Source: NORP233 sp050186825
GTDB lineage: Bacteria > Planctomycetota > J058
Length of the DNA stretch: 64,000 bases
Assembly: GCA_050186825.1 (NCBI GenBank)
Contig: JBFWYD010000002.1
Location: forward strand, 1 to 64,000
Direction of reading: 5' to 3'
Under the pieces are notes generated by a model, which ran no database searches, was not told the DNA's origin, and saw only the letters and a list, made by a program, of their open reading frames with translations. Shown one piece after another: positions 7,779 to 18,514 of this stretch. Numbering within the stretch: the first letter of the stretch is position 1; each line of letters begins with the position of its first letter. The position numbers and the translations under genes are program-made.

Positions 7779-10699
7779 ACGAGATCGGCGGCTACCAGGT
7801 CCGGGGCGAGCTGGGCCGGGGGGCCATGGGCGTGGTCCTGCGCGCCTGGGACCCCCAGGCCGGGCGCGAGGTCGCGCTCAAGGTCCTGCGCGGCCGCGCC
7901 GACGATCAGACCCTCGGGCGCTTCCGCCGCGAGGCCGAGGCGCTGGGGCGGATCGCGCATCCCAACGTGGTCGCCGTCCACAGCGCGGGCGTGCACGAGG
8001 GGCGCCCCTTCCTGGTGCTGGAGCTGGTCCCCGAGGCGCGCTCGCTCCAGCAGGTGCTCGACCGCGAGGGCGCGCTGCCCCCCGCGGAGGCGGCGCGGCT
8101 GGTCGCCTGCCTGGCGCGGGCCACGGAGCACGTGCACGCCCTGGGCCTCCTGCACCGCGACCTCAAGCCCGACAACGTGCTCCTGCGCGCGGACGGTCAG
8201 CCGCTCCTGGGCGACTTCGGCCTGGCGCGCGCGCTGGACGGCGAGGGCGAGCGCTTGACCCGCAGCAACGTGGCCCTGGGCACGCCGGGCTACTGGTCGC
8301 CCGAGCAGGCGGCCGGCGAGCTCGGCGCGCTGGGGCCGGCGACCGACGTCTACGGGCTGGGCGCCACGCTCTTCGCGCTGCTCACCCGGGAGCCGCCCTT
8401 CGCCTATCCCGAGCTGACCCGAACCATGGTCGCCACCGTGAGCGAGCCGCCGCGCCCCCCCTCGCGCCTGGCCCCTGGGGTGAGCCCCGCGCTCGACGCG
8501 ATCGTGCTCCGCTGCCTCGCCAAGGACCCCGCCCTGCGCTTCCCGTCGGCGGCCGCGCTGGCCGACGCCCTGGAGCAGAGCGAGCGCGCTCCCGCCGGTC
8601 GAGGCGGGAGGCGCGCGACGCCGGCGCTGGCCGCCCTGGCCGCGCTGGCGCTGGCCGCCCTGACCGCGGGCCTCTGGACCTCGCGCTGGCGGAGCGAGCC
8701 CAGCACAGGATCGGCGTCGCCGAGCGCGGGCTCACCGAGCGCGGGCTCACCGAGCGCCGGGTCGCCGAGCGCGGGCTCACCGAGCGCTGGCCCGCCGAGC
8801 GCCGGCCCGCCGAGCGCCGGCCCGCCACGCGCGGGTCTCCCCGACTTCGCCGCGGGCTTTCGCTTCGGCCCGCGGCTGCGGCTGAGCGCGGCGCTGGGGA
8901 GCTGGGACTGGCGCGTGCCGTACCGCATCGCGGGCTTGGCCTACCTGCCCGATGGGAAGCATCTGGCGACGGCGGGCGCGCACTGGGCGGTCTACGTCCA
9001 CGACGTGGCGGCGCGGGGCCGGGTGCTGCAGCGCTTCCAGCACCCTGGCGGCGCGCTCCAGGTGGCCGCCATCTCCTCCGGCCGCCTGGTGAGCCTCTGC
9101 CGCAACGGCTGGCTGTATCGGTGGCCCTCCCTGGCGGAGATCGCGGCGGGCGGCGCGCGGGCGCGGGAGTACGAGATCCACAAGGGCCTGGCCTGGAAGC
9201 TGGCTCGCGACGCCCGGGGGGAGCGCATCGCGACGCACGGGCAGGACGGCGCGCTCTGCGTGTGGGAGCTGCCGAGCGAGCGCCGGCTCGTCCGCGTCGA
9301 GGTCGGCGCGGAGCGGCCCACCGCGCTCTGCCTCTCACCCGACGGCCGGCGCGTGCTGGTGGTCACGAGCGGCGTGGTCGCCTGCTACGACGTGGAGGCG
9401 AGCGCCTGGGCGTGGCGCAAGGACCCGGACCCGGCGGAGGACGTGCAGGGCGCCGTGGTGCTCCCCGACGGGGTCCGCGTGGCGCTGGCCGGGAGGCGCC
9501 TGCGCCTGGTCGCCCTCGAGGACGGCGCCGAGCTCGGCCCCCGCGTGGGCCTCGAGGCCCCGGCGAAGGCGGTGACCGCGCTCGCCGACGGTCGGCTGGT
9601 GACGCTGGGGTCGGGCGCCGCCGATCGCCTGCAGCTCTCGCTCTGGGACCCGGGCGCGCTCGCGACGCCCCTCGCGAGCCTCGCGCCCGAGCTCCACGCA
9701 GGGGACCCCGAGCTCTGCGCTTCGCCCGCGGGCGACGAGGTGGCCTTCCTCGCGCGCGAGCGCGGGGTCTACCGCTGGGCGATCGGAGCGGGCACGGTCC
9801 AGGGGCCGGACCCGGGCGCGGGCCACGTGGACGACGTGCGTCGGCTGGCGATCCGCGCCGACGGGGCGGAGATCGCCTCGGCGGACGAGGGTCGGCGGGT
9901 CTTGCTGTGGGACGTGGCCGCCGGGCGCCCGCGCGCAGACGTGCGGCTCCCGCGCGAGGTCCTGGCGCTCGCCTTCGACCGCGGCCGGCTGCTCGTCGGC
10001 TGCGACGGCGCGGTGTCCGAGGTCCGCGGGACGAGCGCCCACGAGCTGCGCCGCCTGGAGCGGGCCGGCGGGGTCGCGCTCACGGCCCTGGGCTTCGGCC
10101 CCGAGCTCGTCGCGGACCGGCGCTGGGTGGTGTGGGCGACCGCGCGCGGCGACCTGCGCGCGACGCGCTTGGCGCGCGACGTCGAGGCCGTGACCCTGCG
10201 TCGGCGTCCGGGCCGCGAGGTGACCTGCATCTCGGTGGCGGAGGACCGAGCCCTGGTCGTGGACGTGGCCAGCCAGGGGCCCGAGGCGGCCCGGCTCCAG
10301 GCCTTCGACCTGCGGCGCGGCGAGGAGCTGTGGAGCGTCGAGGAGGGCGGGACCGGGACTAGAGCGACCCTTGCGCCGGACGCTCGCCTCGCGCTCTCCT
10401 CGGGCTTCGGCCGGCTCAAGCTCTGGGGTGAGGGCGGACAGCTCCTGTGGCGGGCGGGCACGGAGGTGGGCTACGGCGTCGCCATCCTCCCCGGCTCGGC
10501 GCGCGCGCTGACCTGCAGCAACGAGGGGCGCCTCGAGCTGCGCTCCCTCCAGGACGGGTCCCTGCTCGAGGACGCCGCGCTCGGTACGAAGACGGACTAC
10601 GACCTCCCCTTCGTGGTCGCCGTCACGCCCGACGGTCGCCACGCGGCGCTCGGCACGTCGCGCGGGGTGGTCCTCCGCTGCGACCTGGCCAGCGATTGA
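7775..10699 (+). CDS. Ser/Thr kinase with repeat linker and WD40-like beta-propeller
   Basis: A kinase of 974 residues starting at GTG 7775 inside the stop of the previous kinase. Motifs LGRGAMGVVLRAW, VALKVL, HRDLKPDN, DFGLAR and SPEQA are intact. After a membrane span (about 285-305) comes a linker of eight or nine SAGSP/SAGPP-type pentapeptides, then about 600 residues with repeated blades such as GLAYLPDGKHLATAGAHW and ALCLSPDGRRVLVV, which I read as a WD40/YVTN-like beta-propeller. The propeller would lie across the membrane from the kinase and may act as sensor or scaffold. The next gene is convergent with only 22 bp between stops. Confidence 0.92.
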   Translation: MNEIGGYQVRGELGRGAMGVVLRAWDPQAGREVALKVLRGRADDQTLGRFRREAEALGRIAHPNVVAVHSAGVHEGRPFLVLELVPEARSLQQVLDREGALPPAEAARLVACLARATEHVHALGLLHRDLKPDNVLLRADGQPLLGDFGLARALDGEGERLTRSNVALGTPGYWSPEQAAGELGALGPATDVYGLGATLFALLTREPPFAYPELTRTMVATVSEPPRPPSRLAPGVSPALDAIVLRCLAKDPALRFPSAAALADALEQSERAPAGRGGRRATPALAALAALALAALTAGLWTSRWRSEPSTGSASPSAGSPSAGSPSAGSPSAGSPSAGPPSAGPPSAGPPRAGLPDFAAGFRFGPRLRLSAALGSWDWRVPYRIAGLAYLPDGKHLATAGAHWAVYVHDVAARGRVLQRFQHPGGALQVAAISSGRLVSLCRNGWLYRWPSLAEIAAGGARAREYEIHKGLAWKLARDARGERIATHGQDGALCVWELPSERRLVRVEVGAERPTALCLSPDGRRVLVVTSGVVACYDVEASAWAWRKDPDPAEDVQGAVVLPDGVRVALAGRRLRLVALEDGAELGPRVGLEAPAKAVTALADGRLVTLGSGAADRLQLSLWDPGALATPLASLAPELHAGDPELCASPAGDEVAFLARERGVYRWAIGAGTVQGPDPGAGHVDDVRRLAIRADGAEIASADEGRRVLLWDVAAGRPRADVRLPREVLALAFDRGRLLVGCDGAVSEVRGTSAHELRRLERAGGVALTALGFGPELVADRRWVVWATARGDLRATRLARDVEAVTLRRRPGREVTCISVAEDRALVVDVASQGPEAARLQAFDLRRGEELWSVEEGGTGTRATLAPDARLALSSGFGRLKLWGEGGQLLWRAGTEVGYGVAILPGSARALTCSNEGRLELRSLQDGSLLEDAALGTKTDYDLPFVVAVTPDGRHAALGTSRGVVLRCDLASD
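8712..8832 (+). repeat. 15-bp tandem repeat encoding SAGSP/SAGPP linker
   Basis: Tandem 15-bp units of the form CCGAGCGCGGGCTCA, drifting to CCGAGCGCCGGCCCG at the 3' end. They encode the flexible pentapeptide linker between membrane span and propeller of the kinase. Copy number probably varies between strains. Confidence 0.8.
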
Positions 10700-10721
10700 C
10701 GTCGCCGGCCGCACGCCGGGG

Positions 10722-12332
<1,611 letters not shown>

Positions 12333-12350
12333 TCGGACCCCCGGGGCGCG

Positions 12351-12356
12351 ATCCTA
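12351..12356 (-). promoter_or_regulatory. -10-like TAGGAT of the kinase gene
   Basis: TAGGAT on the minus strand, 18 nt before the GTG start; the predicted leader is about 12 nt. Confidence 0.35.
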
Positions 12357-12422
12357 CCCCGACCATCGGCCGGAGCCTCCCCAGGGAGCGCAGGCGGGAG
12401 TGGATCCGCGTGCCGGTCCTGA

Positions 12423-12428
12423 TACCCT
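12423..12428 (+). promoter_or_regulatory. -10-like TACCCT of the pcnB-like gene
   Basis: TACCCT 25 nt before the ATG at 12454. Supported only by position and by similarity to other TAnnnT hexamers in the window. Confidence 0.3.
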
Positions 12429-12453
12429 CTCCGCCTCCCTGCCGGCGCGTGCA

Positions 12454-14973
12454 ATGCAAGAGCCCCGAGTCGTCACCACCGACCTGATCCCCGAGGACGC
12501 GATCGACGAGGACGCCCTCAAGGTGATCCGTCGTCTCCGCCGCCACGGCCACGAGGCCTACCTCGTGGGTGGATGCGTGCGCGACCTGCTCAACGGGCTC
12601 GAGCCCAAGGACTTCGACGTGATCACCTCGGCGCGCCCGCGCCAGGTGCGCCGGCTGTTCGCCAACAGCCGGGTGATCGGGCGGCGCTTCCGGCTCGTGC
12701 ACGTGATCTTCGGGGACAACATCATCGAGGTCAGCACCTTCCGCGCCGACCCCAGCGAGCTCGGCGTGGCCGTCGCCGAGGAGTCCGAGGACGAGGTCCC
12801 GGGCGCCCGGGAGGAGCTCGAGGCAGAGGACGAGGACGACCTCGGCGAGGAGCCCGAGGACGAAGCCACGGAGGACTCCGAGGACGAGGAGGCGGACGCC
12901 GAGGAGGACGAGGAGCCCGAGGAGGACGAGGAAGAAGAGGACGAGGACTCCGAGGACGAGGAGCCCGAGGCGGACGCCGAGGACGAGGATTCCGAGGACG
13001 AGGAGCCCGAGGAGGACGAGGAGGAAGAAGGGGACTCCGAAGACGAGGAGCCAGAGGACGAGGAGCCAGAGGACGAGGAGCCAGAGGACGAGGAGCCAGA
13101 GGACGAGGAGCCAGAGGACGAGGAGCCAGAGGACGAGGAGCCAAAGGACGAGGACGAGGACGAGGAGCCCGAGGCGGACGCCGACCTCGATGACGAGGAC
13201 GAAGAGGGTCCGCGTAACCGTCGCAGCCGTCGCAGCCGCCGCGGTCGCGGCCGCGACCGGGGTGGCGACGGTGAGGGTGAGGGCGACGGCGATCGGCGCC
13301 CCGACACCGACTTCGACCTCAACAACGTCTTCGGCGACCCCGAGCAGGACGCGCGCCGGCGCGACTTCACCATCAACGCGCTGTTCTACGACCCGGACGA
13401 GCGCCAGATCATCGACTACACCGGCGGCCTCGAGGACATCCAGCGCCGCCTGATCAACCCCATCCGCGACCCAGGCACGGCCTTCGTCGAGGACCCCGTG
13501 CGCATGATCCGCGCGGTGCGCTTCGCGGCGAAGCTCGAGTACTCGATCGCGGACAGCGCCATGGCCGCGATCCGCGAGCACGGGCTGCAGGTCGCCGAGT
13601 GCAGCCAGCGCCGCCTGCTCGAGGAGGTGTTCAAGATCCTCGCCAGCGGCCACTGCATGCGCAGCATGCAGCTCTTCCAGGAGACCGGCCTCGACCGCTA
13701 CTTCTTCCCCGAGGTGGTCGAGTGGCTCGACGCCAGCCCGCCGCCGCTCCCGGAGCCCGAGCCGGCCCCGGCCGCCGCGGAGCCCGCCGCCGAGGAGCCT
13801 GCCGCCGAGGAGCTCGCCGCCGAGGAGCCCGCGGCCGAGGAGCCTGTGGCCGAGGGCGCGGCGGATGCGGAGGCCGTCGAGACGCCCGGGCAGGCCGCCG
13901 AGGCGGTGGAGCCCGCGGTGGCAGCAGCAGCGGAGGCCGAGCTCCCCGAGGAGGGCTCGGAGGAGGGCTCCGCGCTCGAGGACTTCGGCCCGCCGGTGGT
14001 CGTCCCCGCCGACCCCCCCCTGCGCCTCTACCCCCGCGACGACTGGGAGCCCGACGACCGGATGGTCGACGCCTTCCTGCGCGTGACCTGGGAGCGGCCG
14101 CTCCCGCAGGGCGCCAACGACTGGGTCGAGGACCCGCACGTCTACGTCCAGGACGCCGTGTTCGAGGCCGCCTCCTTCGCGCGCGACGTCCACCTCGAGC
14201 AGTTCGGCCTGGCCCGCCACGCCGGGGACCGGGCCGAGCGCGCGCGCGCCAGCTCCGTGCTGCGCGTGCTGCGCTGGGACGGTCGCCTGGAGCAGATGGT
14301 CGCCTCCTTCCCGGAGGACCGCCCCTCGCGGCGCAAGCGCCGGCGCCGCCGCGCGGCCCCCGAGGAGGCCGTCGTGACGACGACCAGCGCGACCGAGCCG
14401 GTGGTCCCGCGGCGCATGACCCGCGCGCAGCTGCTGATCGGCTACCTCGACGGCCTCGACCGCCTGACCGACGCCGGGGTCCCGCTCAGCAACGCGCTCA
14501 GGCTCTCGGTGCTGTTCGCGCCGATGCTGCTCACGCACCTCGACCAGGTGCTGACCGCCGACCCGCGCGCCTCGGCCGAGGAGGCCGCCGACGACCTCCT
14601 CTACCCGGTCGCCCGCCGCCACAGCCTGGCGCGCAAGGACCGCGACCGGATCAAGCGCTCCACGATCGTGCTCCGCCGGCTGCTCAGCGGCGAGGCCCAG
14701 CGCCGCAGCCGCGGCCGCGACCGCCTGCTCTCGCGCGACTACTTCCGCGAGGCGATCGTCCTCCTCTGGATCCACCTCAAGGCCACCGACCAGGACCTCG
14801 AGCTGTTCAAGTACTGGGAGGACGAGGCCAAGAAGGTCAAGCCGGAGCCCGCCGGGCGTCGCGGAGGCGGCGGCCGGGGCGGCGGAGGCGGCGGTCGGGG
14901 CGGCGGCGGCGGAGGTCGGGGCGGCGGCGGGCGCCGAGGCGGCGGTCGCTCCCGCCGCGGTCGCGGGGGCTGA
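12454..14973 (+). CDS. pcnB: poly(A) polymerase I / CCA-adding family nucleotidyltransferase with large acidic insertion
   Basis: Adds nucleotides to RNA 3' ends. The head domain has LVGGCVRDLL and KDFDVIT (the catalytic D-x-D), then IGRRFRLVHVIFG and IIEVSTFR, which fit the PcnB branch better than CCA-adding enzymes, and later RRRDFTINALFYDP. Between these two conserved blocks sits an insertion of about 175 residues: roughly 140 almost purely Glu/Asp/Pro/Ser residues, then an Arg/Gly-rich patch. A second Ala/Glu-rich insertion lies near residues 433-512, and the protein ends in an RGG-like Gly/Arg tail. The total of 839 residues is nearly double the usual length. All insertions keep the frame. 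Start ATG 12454 is the first that precedes the conserved core. Confidence 0.88.
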   Translation: MQEPRVVTTDLIPEDAIDEDALKVIRRLRRHGHEAYLVGGCVRDLLNGLEPKDFDVITSARPRQVRRLFANSRVIGRRFRLVHVIFGDNIIEVSTFRADPSELGVAVAEESEDEVPGAREELEAEDEDDLGEEPEDEATEDSEDEEADAEEDEEPEEDEEEEDEDSEDEEPEADAEDEDSEDEEPEEDEEEEGDSEDEEPEDEEPEDEEPEDEEPEDEEPEDEEPEDEEPKDEDEDEEPEADADLDDEDEEGPRNRRSRRSRRGRGRDRGGDGEGEGDGDRRPDTDFDLNNVFGDPEQDARRRDFTINALFYDPDERQIIDYTGGLEDIQRRLINPIRDPGTAFVEDPVRMIRAVRFAAKLEYSIADSAMAAIREHGLQVAECSQRRLLEEVFKILASGHCMRSMQLFQETGLDRYFFPEVVEWLDASPPPLPEPEPAPAAAEPAAEEPAAEELAAEEPAAEEPVAEGAADAEAVETPGQAAEAVEPAVAAAAEAELPEEGSEEGSALEDFGPPVVVPADPPLRLYPRDDWEPDDRMVDAFLRVTWERPLPQGANDWVEDPHVYVQDAVFEAASFARDVHLEQFGLARHAGDRAERARASSVLRVLRWDGRLEQMVASFPEDRPSRRKRRRRRAAPEEAVVTTTSATEPVVPRRMTRAQLLIGYLDGLDRLTDAGVPLSNALRLSVLFAPMLLTHLDQVLTADPRASAEEAADDLLYPVARRHSLARKDRDRIKRSTIVLRRLLSGEAQRRSRGRDRLLSRDYFREAIVLLWIHLKATDQDLELFKYWEDEAKKVKPEPAGRRGGGGRGGGGGGRGGGGGGRGGGGRRGGGRSRRGRGG
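13048..13146 (+). repeat. 15-bp tandem repeat encoding acidic EDEEP units
   Basis: Six to seven near-identical copies of GAGCCAGAGGACGAG inside the acidic insertion. The flanking acidic codons are more degenerate, so the array looks like recent expansion within an older acidic region. Confidence 0.85.
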
Positions 14974-15291
14974 GGGGTCCGCGGCAGGGGAATCCCTCAG
15001 GAATCGCGCTCCCTCCGGCTCCGCGCGTCGCCGCCGAGGTGGCGGAGCTCACGGCTTGGCAGGAGGAGGCCACGCACCTCGCGCTCGAGGAGCAGGCCGC
15101 CGGCTTCGGCCCCGACGGCCACCACCCGCGCGAGCGCGAGGACTCGGACCTGAGCCTCGTCTGAGCGCGGAGGAGCTTCGCCTGAGCGCGGAGGAGCTTC
15201 GTCTCGAGGGCGCAGAAGCCTCCTCTGTCTGACCGCTGAGGGCGTCGCCTGGTCGACGACTCGACGGTCGCTCCTCCTCGGCGGGCTCTGC
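14974..15291. other. intergenic spacer with 21-bp tandem duplication
   Basis: Convergent spacer between the pcnB-like gene and the haem/WD40 gene. It contains a 21-bp direct tandem repeat at 15161-15202 (CTGAGCGCGGAGGAGCTTCG plus C or T). An open frame of about 45 codons ending at 15164 exists on the plus strand, but it has no ribosome binding site or recognisable motif, so I do not call a gene. Confidence 0.5.
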
Positions 15292-18200
15292 CTACTCGCC
15301 GCGCGCGCGGATGCGCTCCTCGCGCTCGGCGGCGACGCGCGCGGCGAGCGCCCGCGCATCGGTCGCGACGCGCGCGGCGCCGAGCTCCGCGAGCAGCGCG
15401 GCGCGCGCGCTGCTCCGCGCCGCCGGAGCGCTGCGGACCACGGCCTCATGCGCGCCGCGGGCCGCCGCCGCCGCGCGCGCCGCGCGCTGGCCTGCGGCGC
15501 GGGCCTGGTCCAGGGCCACGCGCGCGCCCGTGAGCGTGCCGGTCGCGATCAGCTCGAGCTGCACCTCGCGCGCCCGCGCGGCCTCGAGGGCCTCCTTGGC
15601 CAGGCGCGCCGCCTCGGTCCGCGCCGGGCGCTCGGCCTCGCTGGCCTCGGCCAGGGCGCGCTCGGCCTCGGCCTGGTCGTCGGCGCGCGCCGCCGTGAGC
15701 CGGCGCGCGGCCGCCAGGCTGCGCGCCAGGTCCTGGGCGAGACCAGCGGCCTCGCGCGCCACGACCCGGGCCGGCTCGAGCGCCTCGCTTGCCCGGCGCA
15801 GCTCGGTCAGCGCGGCGACGCGGGCCGCGGCCGCGGCCGCGGCCTCGTGCGCCGCCCGCTCCCGCGCGGCGCGCGCGACCTCGAGGGCCTCGCCCGCGAG
15901 CTTGGCGCGCCCGGCCAGGTCGGCGTGCGCGCGGATGTCCTGCGCGAAGCGCTCCTCGGCCCCCCAGGAGCGGAGCTGCGCGAGGTTCGCCCCGAGGCGC
16001 TGCTGGTGCGGGGTCCAGGCCGCCTCCGCGCGCTGGGCGACCCCAGCGGCGCGCTGCGCTGCGCCGGCGGCGCGCCGCGCGATCTTCTGGGCGCGCTCGG
16101 CGAGCTTGCGCCGCCGCTCGCGCTCGGGGGCCGTGACCGCGATCGCCTGGGCCAGGTCGCCCTCGGCCTGGCGCAGGAGCGCCCGGAGGGCCTCGAGCCG
16201 CGTCGGGACGGGCGCCGGGGCCGGCTGCGACTCCGCCGCGGGCGCGGGCTGCGCGGGCGCGGGCTGCGTGGGAGCGAGCTGCGGGGGTGCCGGCGCCGGC
16301 TGCGGGGGCGTGGCGGGCTGCGCGGGCGCGGGCTGCGCGGACTGCGCGGGCTGCGCGGACTGCGCGGGCGCGGGCTGCGCGGACTGCGCGGGCGCGGGCG
16401 CGGGCTGCGCGGGCGTGGCGGGCTGCGCGGGCGTGGCGGGCTGCGCGGGAGCGGACTGCGCGGGCGCGGGCTGCGCGGACTGCGCGGGCGCGGGCGCGGG
16501 CTGCGCGGGCGTGGCGGGCTGCGCGGGCGTGGCGGGCTGCGCGGGCGTGGCGGGCTGCGCGGGCGTGGCGGGCTGCGCGGGAGCGGGCTGCGCGGGAGCG
16601 GGCTGCGCGGGCGCGGGCTGCTCGGGCTGTGCCGGCGCGGGCACGGGCTGCACGGGATGCACGGGCGCCGACGCGGGCGGCGCGGGCAGCGGGGAGCCCT
16701 CGACGCGCTCCGCGGCCGCGATCGCCGCGCGCAGGCCCTCGACGAGCTGCCGGCGCGCCTGCACGGGCTCCGGGACCTCCTGCGCGAGCGCCGCGGCGGC
16801 CTGCGCGGCGAGCCCGGCGCGCGCGGCCAGGAGCGCGGCGAGCGCCGCTCGCCGGCGCGCGCGCTCCCGCAGCGCGAAGGACGCGCGCGCCTGGCGCAGC
16901 TCGGGCGCGAGCGCGCGCCGCAGGTCGGCGCGCCGCTGCGCGATCGAGGGCGGGTTCGCGCCCAGCTCCTCGAGCAGGCGCGCCTCGGTGTGGGGCGGCT
17001 TGCCCTTGGGGGTCACCTGCTCCAGGCGCCACACCCGCAGGACGCCGCGCCAGTCGCCGCCGACCAGGAGCTCGCCCTTGGCGTCGCTGACCACGTTCAC
17101 GGCCTCGTCGCCGCGCGGCGGGGTGGCGAGGACGGGGTTGCCGTCCTGCGCCCAGAGCCGGAGCCGGCGGTCGCGCCCGGCGCTGGCCAGCCTCCCGTCG
17201 CCCGTGAACGAGAGCCCGAGCACCCCCCCCGGGTGGCCCTGGCCCTTCTTGACCTCGCGCCCGTTGAAGGGCTCGAAGGCGCGCAGCAGCCCGTCCTCGC
17301 AGCCGGTCACGAGCACGTTGCTGTCGGGACGCCAGGCCAGGGCGCGCACGGCGGCGGGGTGCCCCGGCAGGCTGAGGTAGAGCCGCCCGCTGCGCGACTC
17401 CCACACGTGCACGCCGCCCGCGCGGTCCGCCGTGGCCAGCAGCACGCCATCGGGGCTGAAGGCCAGCGCGGTGACCCAGTCGGTGTGCTTGACCAGATGG
17501 TGCTCGGGCCGACCGCTGGCCACGTCGAACACGACGACCTCGCGGCTCGGTCCGCCCACCGCGAGCTGGCGACGGTCCTCGCGCAGACAGGCGCACAAGA
17601 ACACGTCCTTGCCCGCCTCGAAGCGGGCCAGCTCGCGCCCGCTCGCGACGTCGTAGAGCTGCGCCCGACCGACGCGAGCGTCCTCGCCGCCCGCGGCCAG
17701 GAGCAGGCCGCCGTCCTGGCTGAAGCCGAGCGTGTAGGGGCGGCCCGCGAAGGGCAGGACGCCCGCCAGGGAGGTGCTCCGGCCGGGCGCGCCGGGCAGC
17801 CGGTAGAGGAGCACCTGGTCGAGCTCGCCCACGGCCACCAGCGGCGCGCACGGGCTGGCGGCGAGGGCCACGGCCGCGTCGGCGTGACGTGTGGCGCGGA
17901 CGGGCTCGAGCGGGAGGCCGCGCGGCAGGATCGCCTCACCCCTGGGGCGCGCCGGGAGGGCCACCGCGGCCGACTGGGCCTTCTTCGGCTTCAGGGCCGG
18001 GCTCTTGCCGTCCTTGCGCGCGCCCTGGGCGATCCAGCGCGAGAGCAGGGACAGCTCGGCCTGGTTCAGCCGGCCGCCGCCCCGCGGCATGTAGGGCTGC
18101 TCGAGCCGGGCCACGACCCGGTAGAGCTTGCTGCGCTCGGGCTCGCCCGGGACGAGCACCTCACCCGAGCTGCCGCCGCGCATCATCGCGTCGTAGCTGG

Positions 18201-18366
18201 AGAGGTCGAGCCCGCCGCTGGTGTCCTGCGCGTCGTGGCAGGCGGTGCACTTGTCCTCGAGCAGCGGGGCCACGTGCTCGGCGTAGGTGACCGCGTCCTT
18301 GCCCTGCCCGAGGGCGGGCAGGGGCAGGGCGAGCAGCAGGGCGAGGAGGGCGCCGGGGCGAGGCAT
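15292..18366 (-). CDS. secreted cytochrome-c-like / WD40 / coiled-coil protein
   Basis: A 1024-residue secreted protein. A signal peptide (LLALLLALPLPALGQG) is followed by a planctomycete-type haem domain with CTACH, then LVPGEPERSKLYRVV and QPYMPRGGGRL and a WIAQGA end. Residues about 170-450 carry WD40 blades (VTALAFSPDGVLLATADRAG, VRALAWRPDSNVLVTG). Then come an Arg/Ala-rich coiled coil, a Pro-Ala-Gln-Thr repeat of about 120 residues, and a long Ala/Arg/Glu coiled coil to the C-terminus. In Planctomycetes such cytochrome-WD40 proteins are periplasmic or outer-surface; electron transfer is possible but the partner is unknown. The start ATG 18366 lies only 6 nt downstream of a TAGCCT hexamer, so the transcript may be leaderless. 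Confidence 0.85.
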   Translation of the reverse strand: MPRPGALLALLLALPLPALGQGKDAVTYAEHVAPLLEDKCTACHDAQDTSGGLDLSSYDAMMRGGSSGEVLVPGEPERSKLYRVVARLEQPYMPRGGGRLNQAELSLLSRWIAQGARKDGKSPALKPKKAQSAAVALPARPRGEAILPRGLPLEPVRATRHADAAVALAASPCAPLVAVGELDQVLLYRLPGAPGRSTSLAGVLPFAGRPYTLGFSQDGGLLLAAGGEDARVGRAQLYDVASGRELARFEAGKDVFLCACLREDRRQLAVGGPSREVVVFDVASGRPEHHLVKHTDWVTALAFSPDGVLLATADRAGGVHVWESRSGRLYLSLPGHPAAVRALAWRPDSNVLVTGCEDGLLRAFEPFNGREVKKGQGHPGGVLGLSFTGDGRLASAGRDRRLRLWAQDGNPVLATPPRGDEAVNVVSDAKGELLVGGDWRGVLRVWRLEQVTPKGKPPHTEARLLEELGANPPSIAQRRADLRRALAPELRQARASFALRERARRRAALAALLAARAGLAAQAAAALAQEVPEPVQARRQLVEGLRAAIAAAERVEGSPLPAPPASAPVHPVQPVPAPAQPEQPAPAQPAPAQPAPAQPATPAQPATPAQPATPAQPATPAQPAPAPAQSAQPAPAQSAPAQPATPAQPATPAQPAPAPAQSAQPAPAQSAQPAQSAQPAPAQPATPPQPAPAPPQLAPTQPAPAQPAPAAESQPAPAPVPTRLEALRALLRQAEGDLAQAIAVTAPERERRRKLAERAQKIARRAAGAAQRAAGVAQRAEAAWTPHQQRLGANLAQLRSWGAEERFAQDIRAHADLAGRAKLAGEALEVARAARERAAHEAAAAAAARVAALTELRRASEALEPARVVAREAAGLAQDLARSLAAARRLTAARADDQAEAERALAEASEAERPARTEAARLAKEALEAARAREVQLELIATGTLTGARVALDQARAAGQRAARAAAAARGAHEAVVRSAPAARSSARAALLAELGAARVATDARALAARVAAEREERIRARGE
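16290..16640 (-). repeat. Pro-Ala-Gln coding repeat
   Basis: Imperfect short repeats (GCGGGCTGCGCGGGCGTGGC as seen on the plus strand) within the haem/WD40 gene, encoding PAQPA/TPAQPA units. They join the first coiled coil to the C-terminal coiled coil and probably form an extended spacer. They are translated in frame and are not CRISPR-like. Confidence 0.85.
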
Positions 18367-18371
18367 TCGCC

Positions 18372-18383
18372 AAGGCTAGCCTT
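18372..18383. promoter_or_regulatory. 12-bp perfect palindrome in the haem/WD40 - amt divergent promoter region
   Basis: AAGGCTAGCCTT, a perfect palindrome. Its minus-strand reading contains TAGCCT, placed 6 nt before the ATG at 18366, so it could be both -10 element and operator. Confidence 0.35.
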
Positions 18384-18473
18384 CCTCCCGGCCGGAGCAA
18401 GCGTCTCTCCGCGATGGCCGCCCCATCGCCGTGCGGCGCGTCAATCCATCTCAAGCCTGTCGGACCCCGCCGG

Positions 18474-18479
18474 TAGCTT
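18474..18479 (+). promoter_or_regulatory. -10-like TAGCTT upstream of amt
   Basis: TAGCTT, 35 nt before the amt ATG. I see no sigma-54 consensus (GG-N10-GC with TTGC) despite the nitrogen genes downstream. Confidence 0.25.
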
Positions 18480-18514
18480 CCCCGCCTGCACTCCGCATCG
18501 AGGGCCGCCGCCGA

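Noticed and set aside
14974..15164. Small ORF ending at 15164
   Set aside because: No start with ribosome binding site, no motif, and lies in a tandem-repeat spacer.
16290..16640. Regular repeats resembling a CRISPR array
   Set aside because: The units are short, lack unique spacers and are read in frame as Pro-Ala-Gln repeats; no cas genes nearby.
18384..18514. Sigma-54 promoter before amt
   Set aside because: No GG-N10-GC with TTGC-type -12 box is visible.
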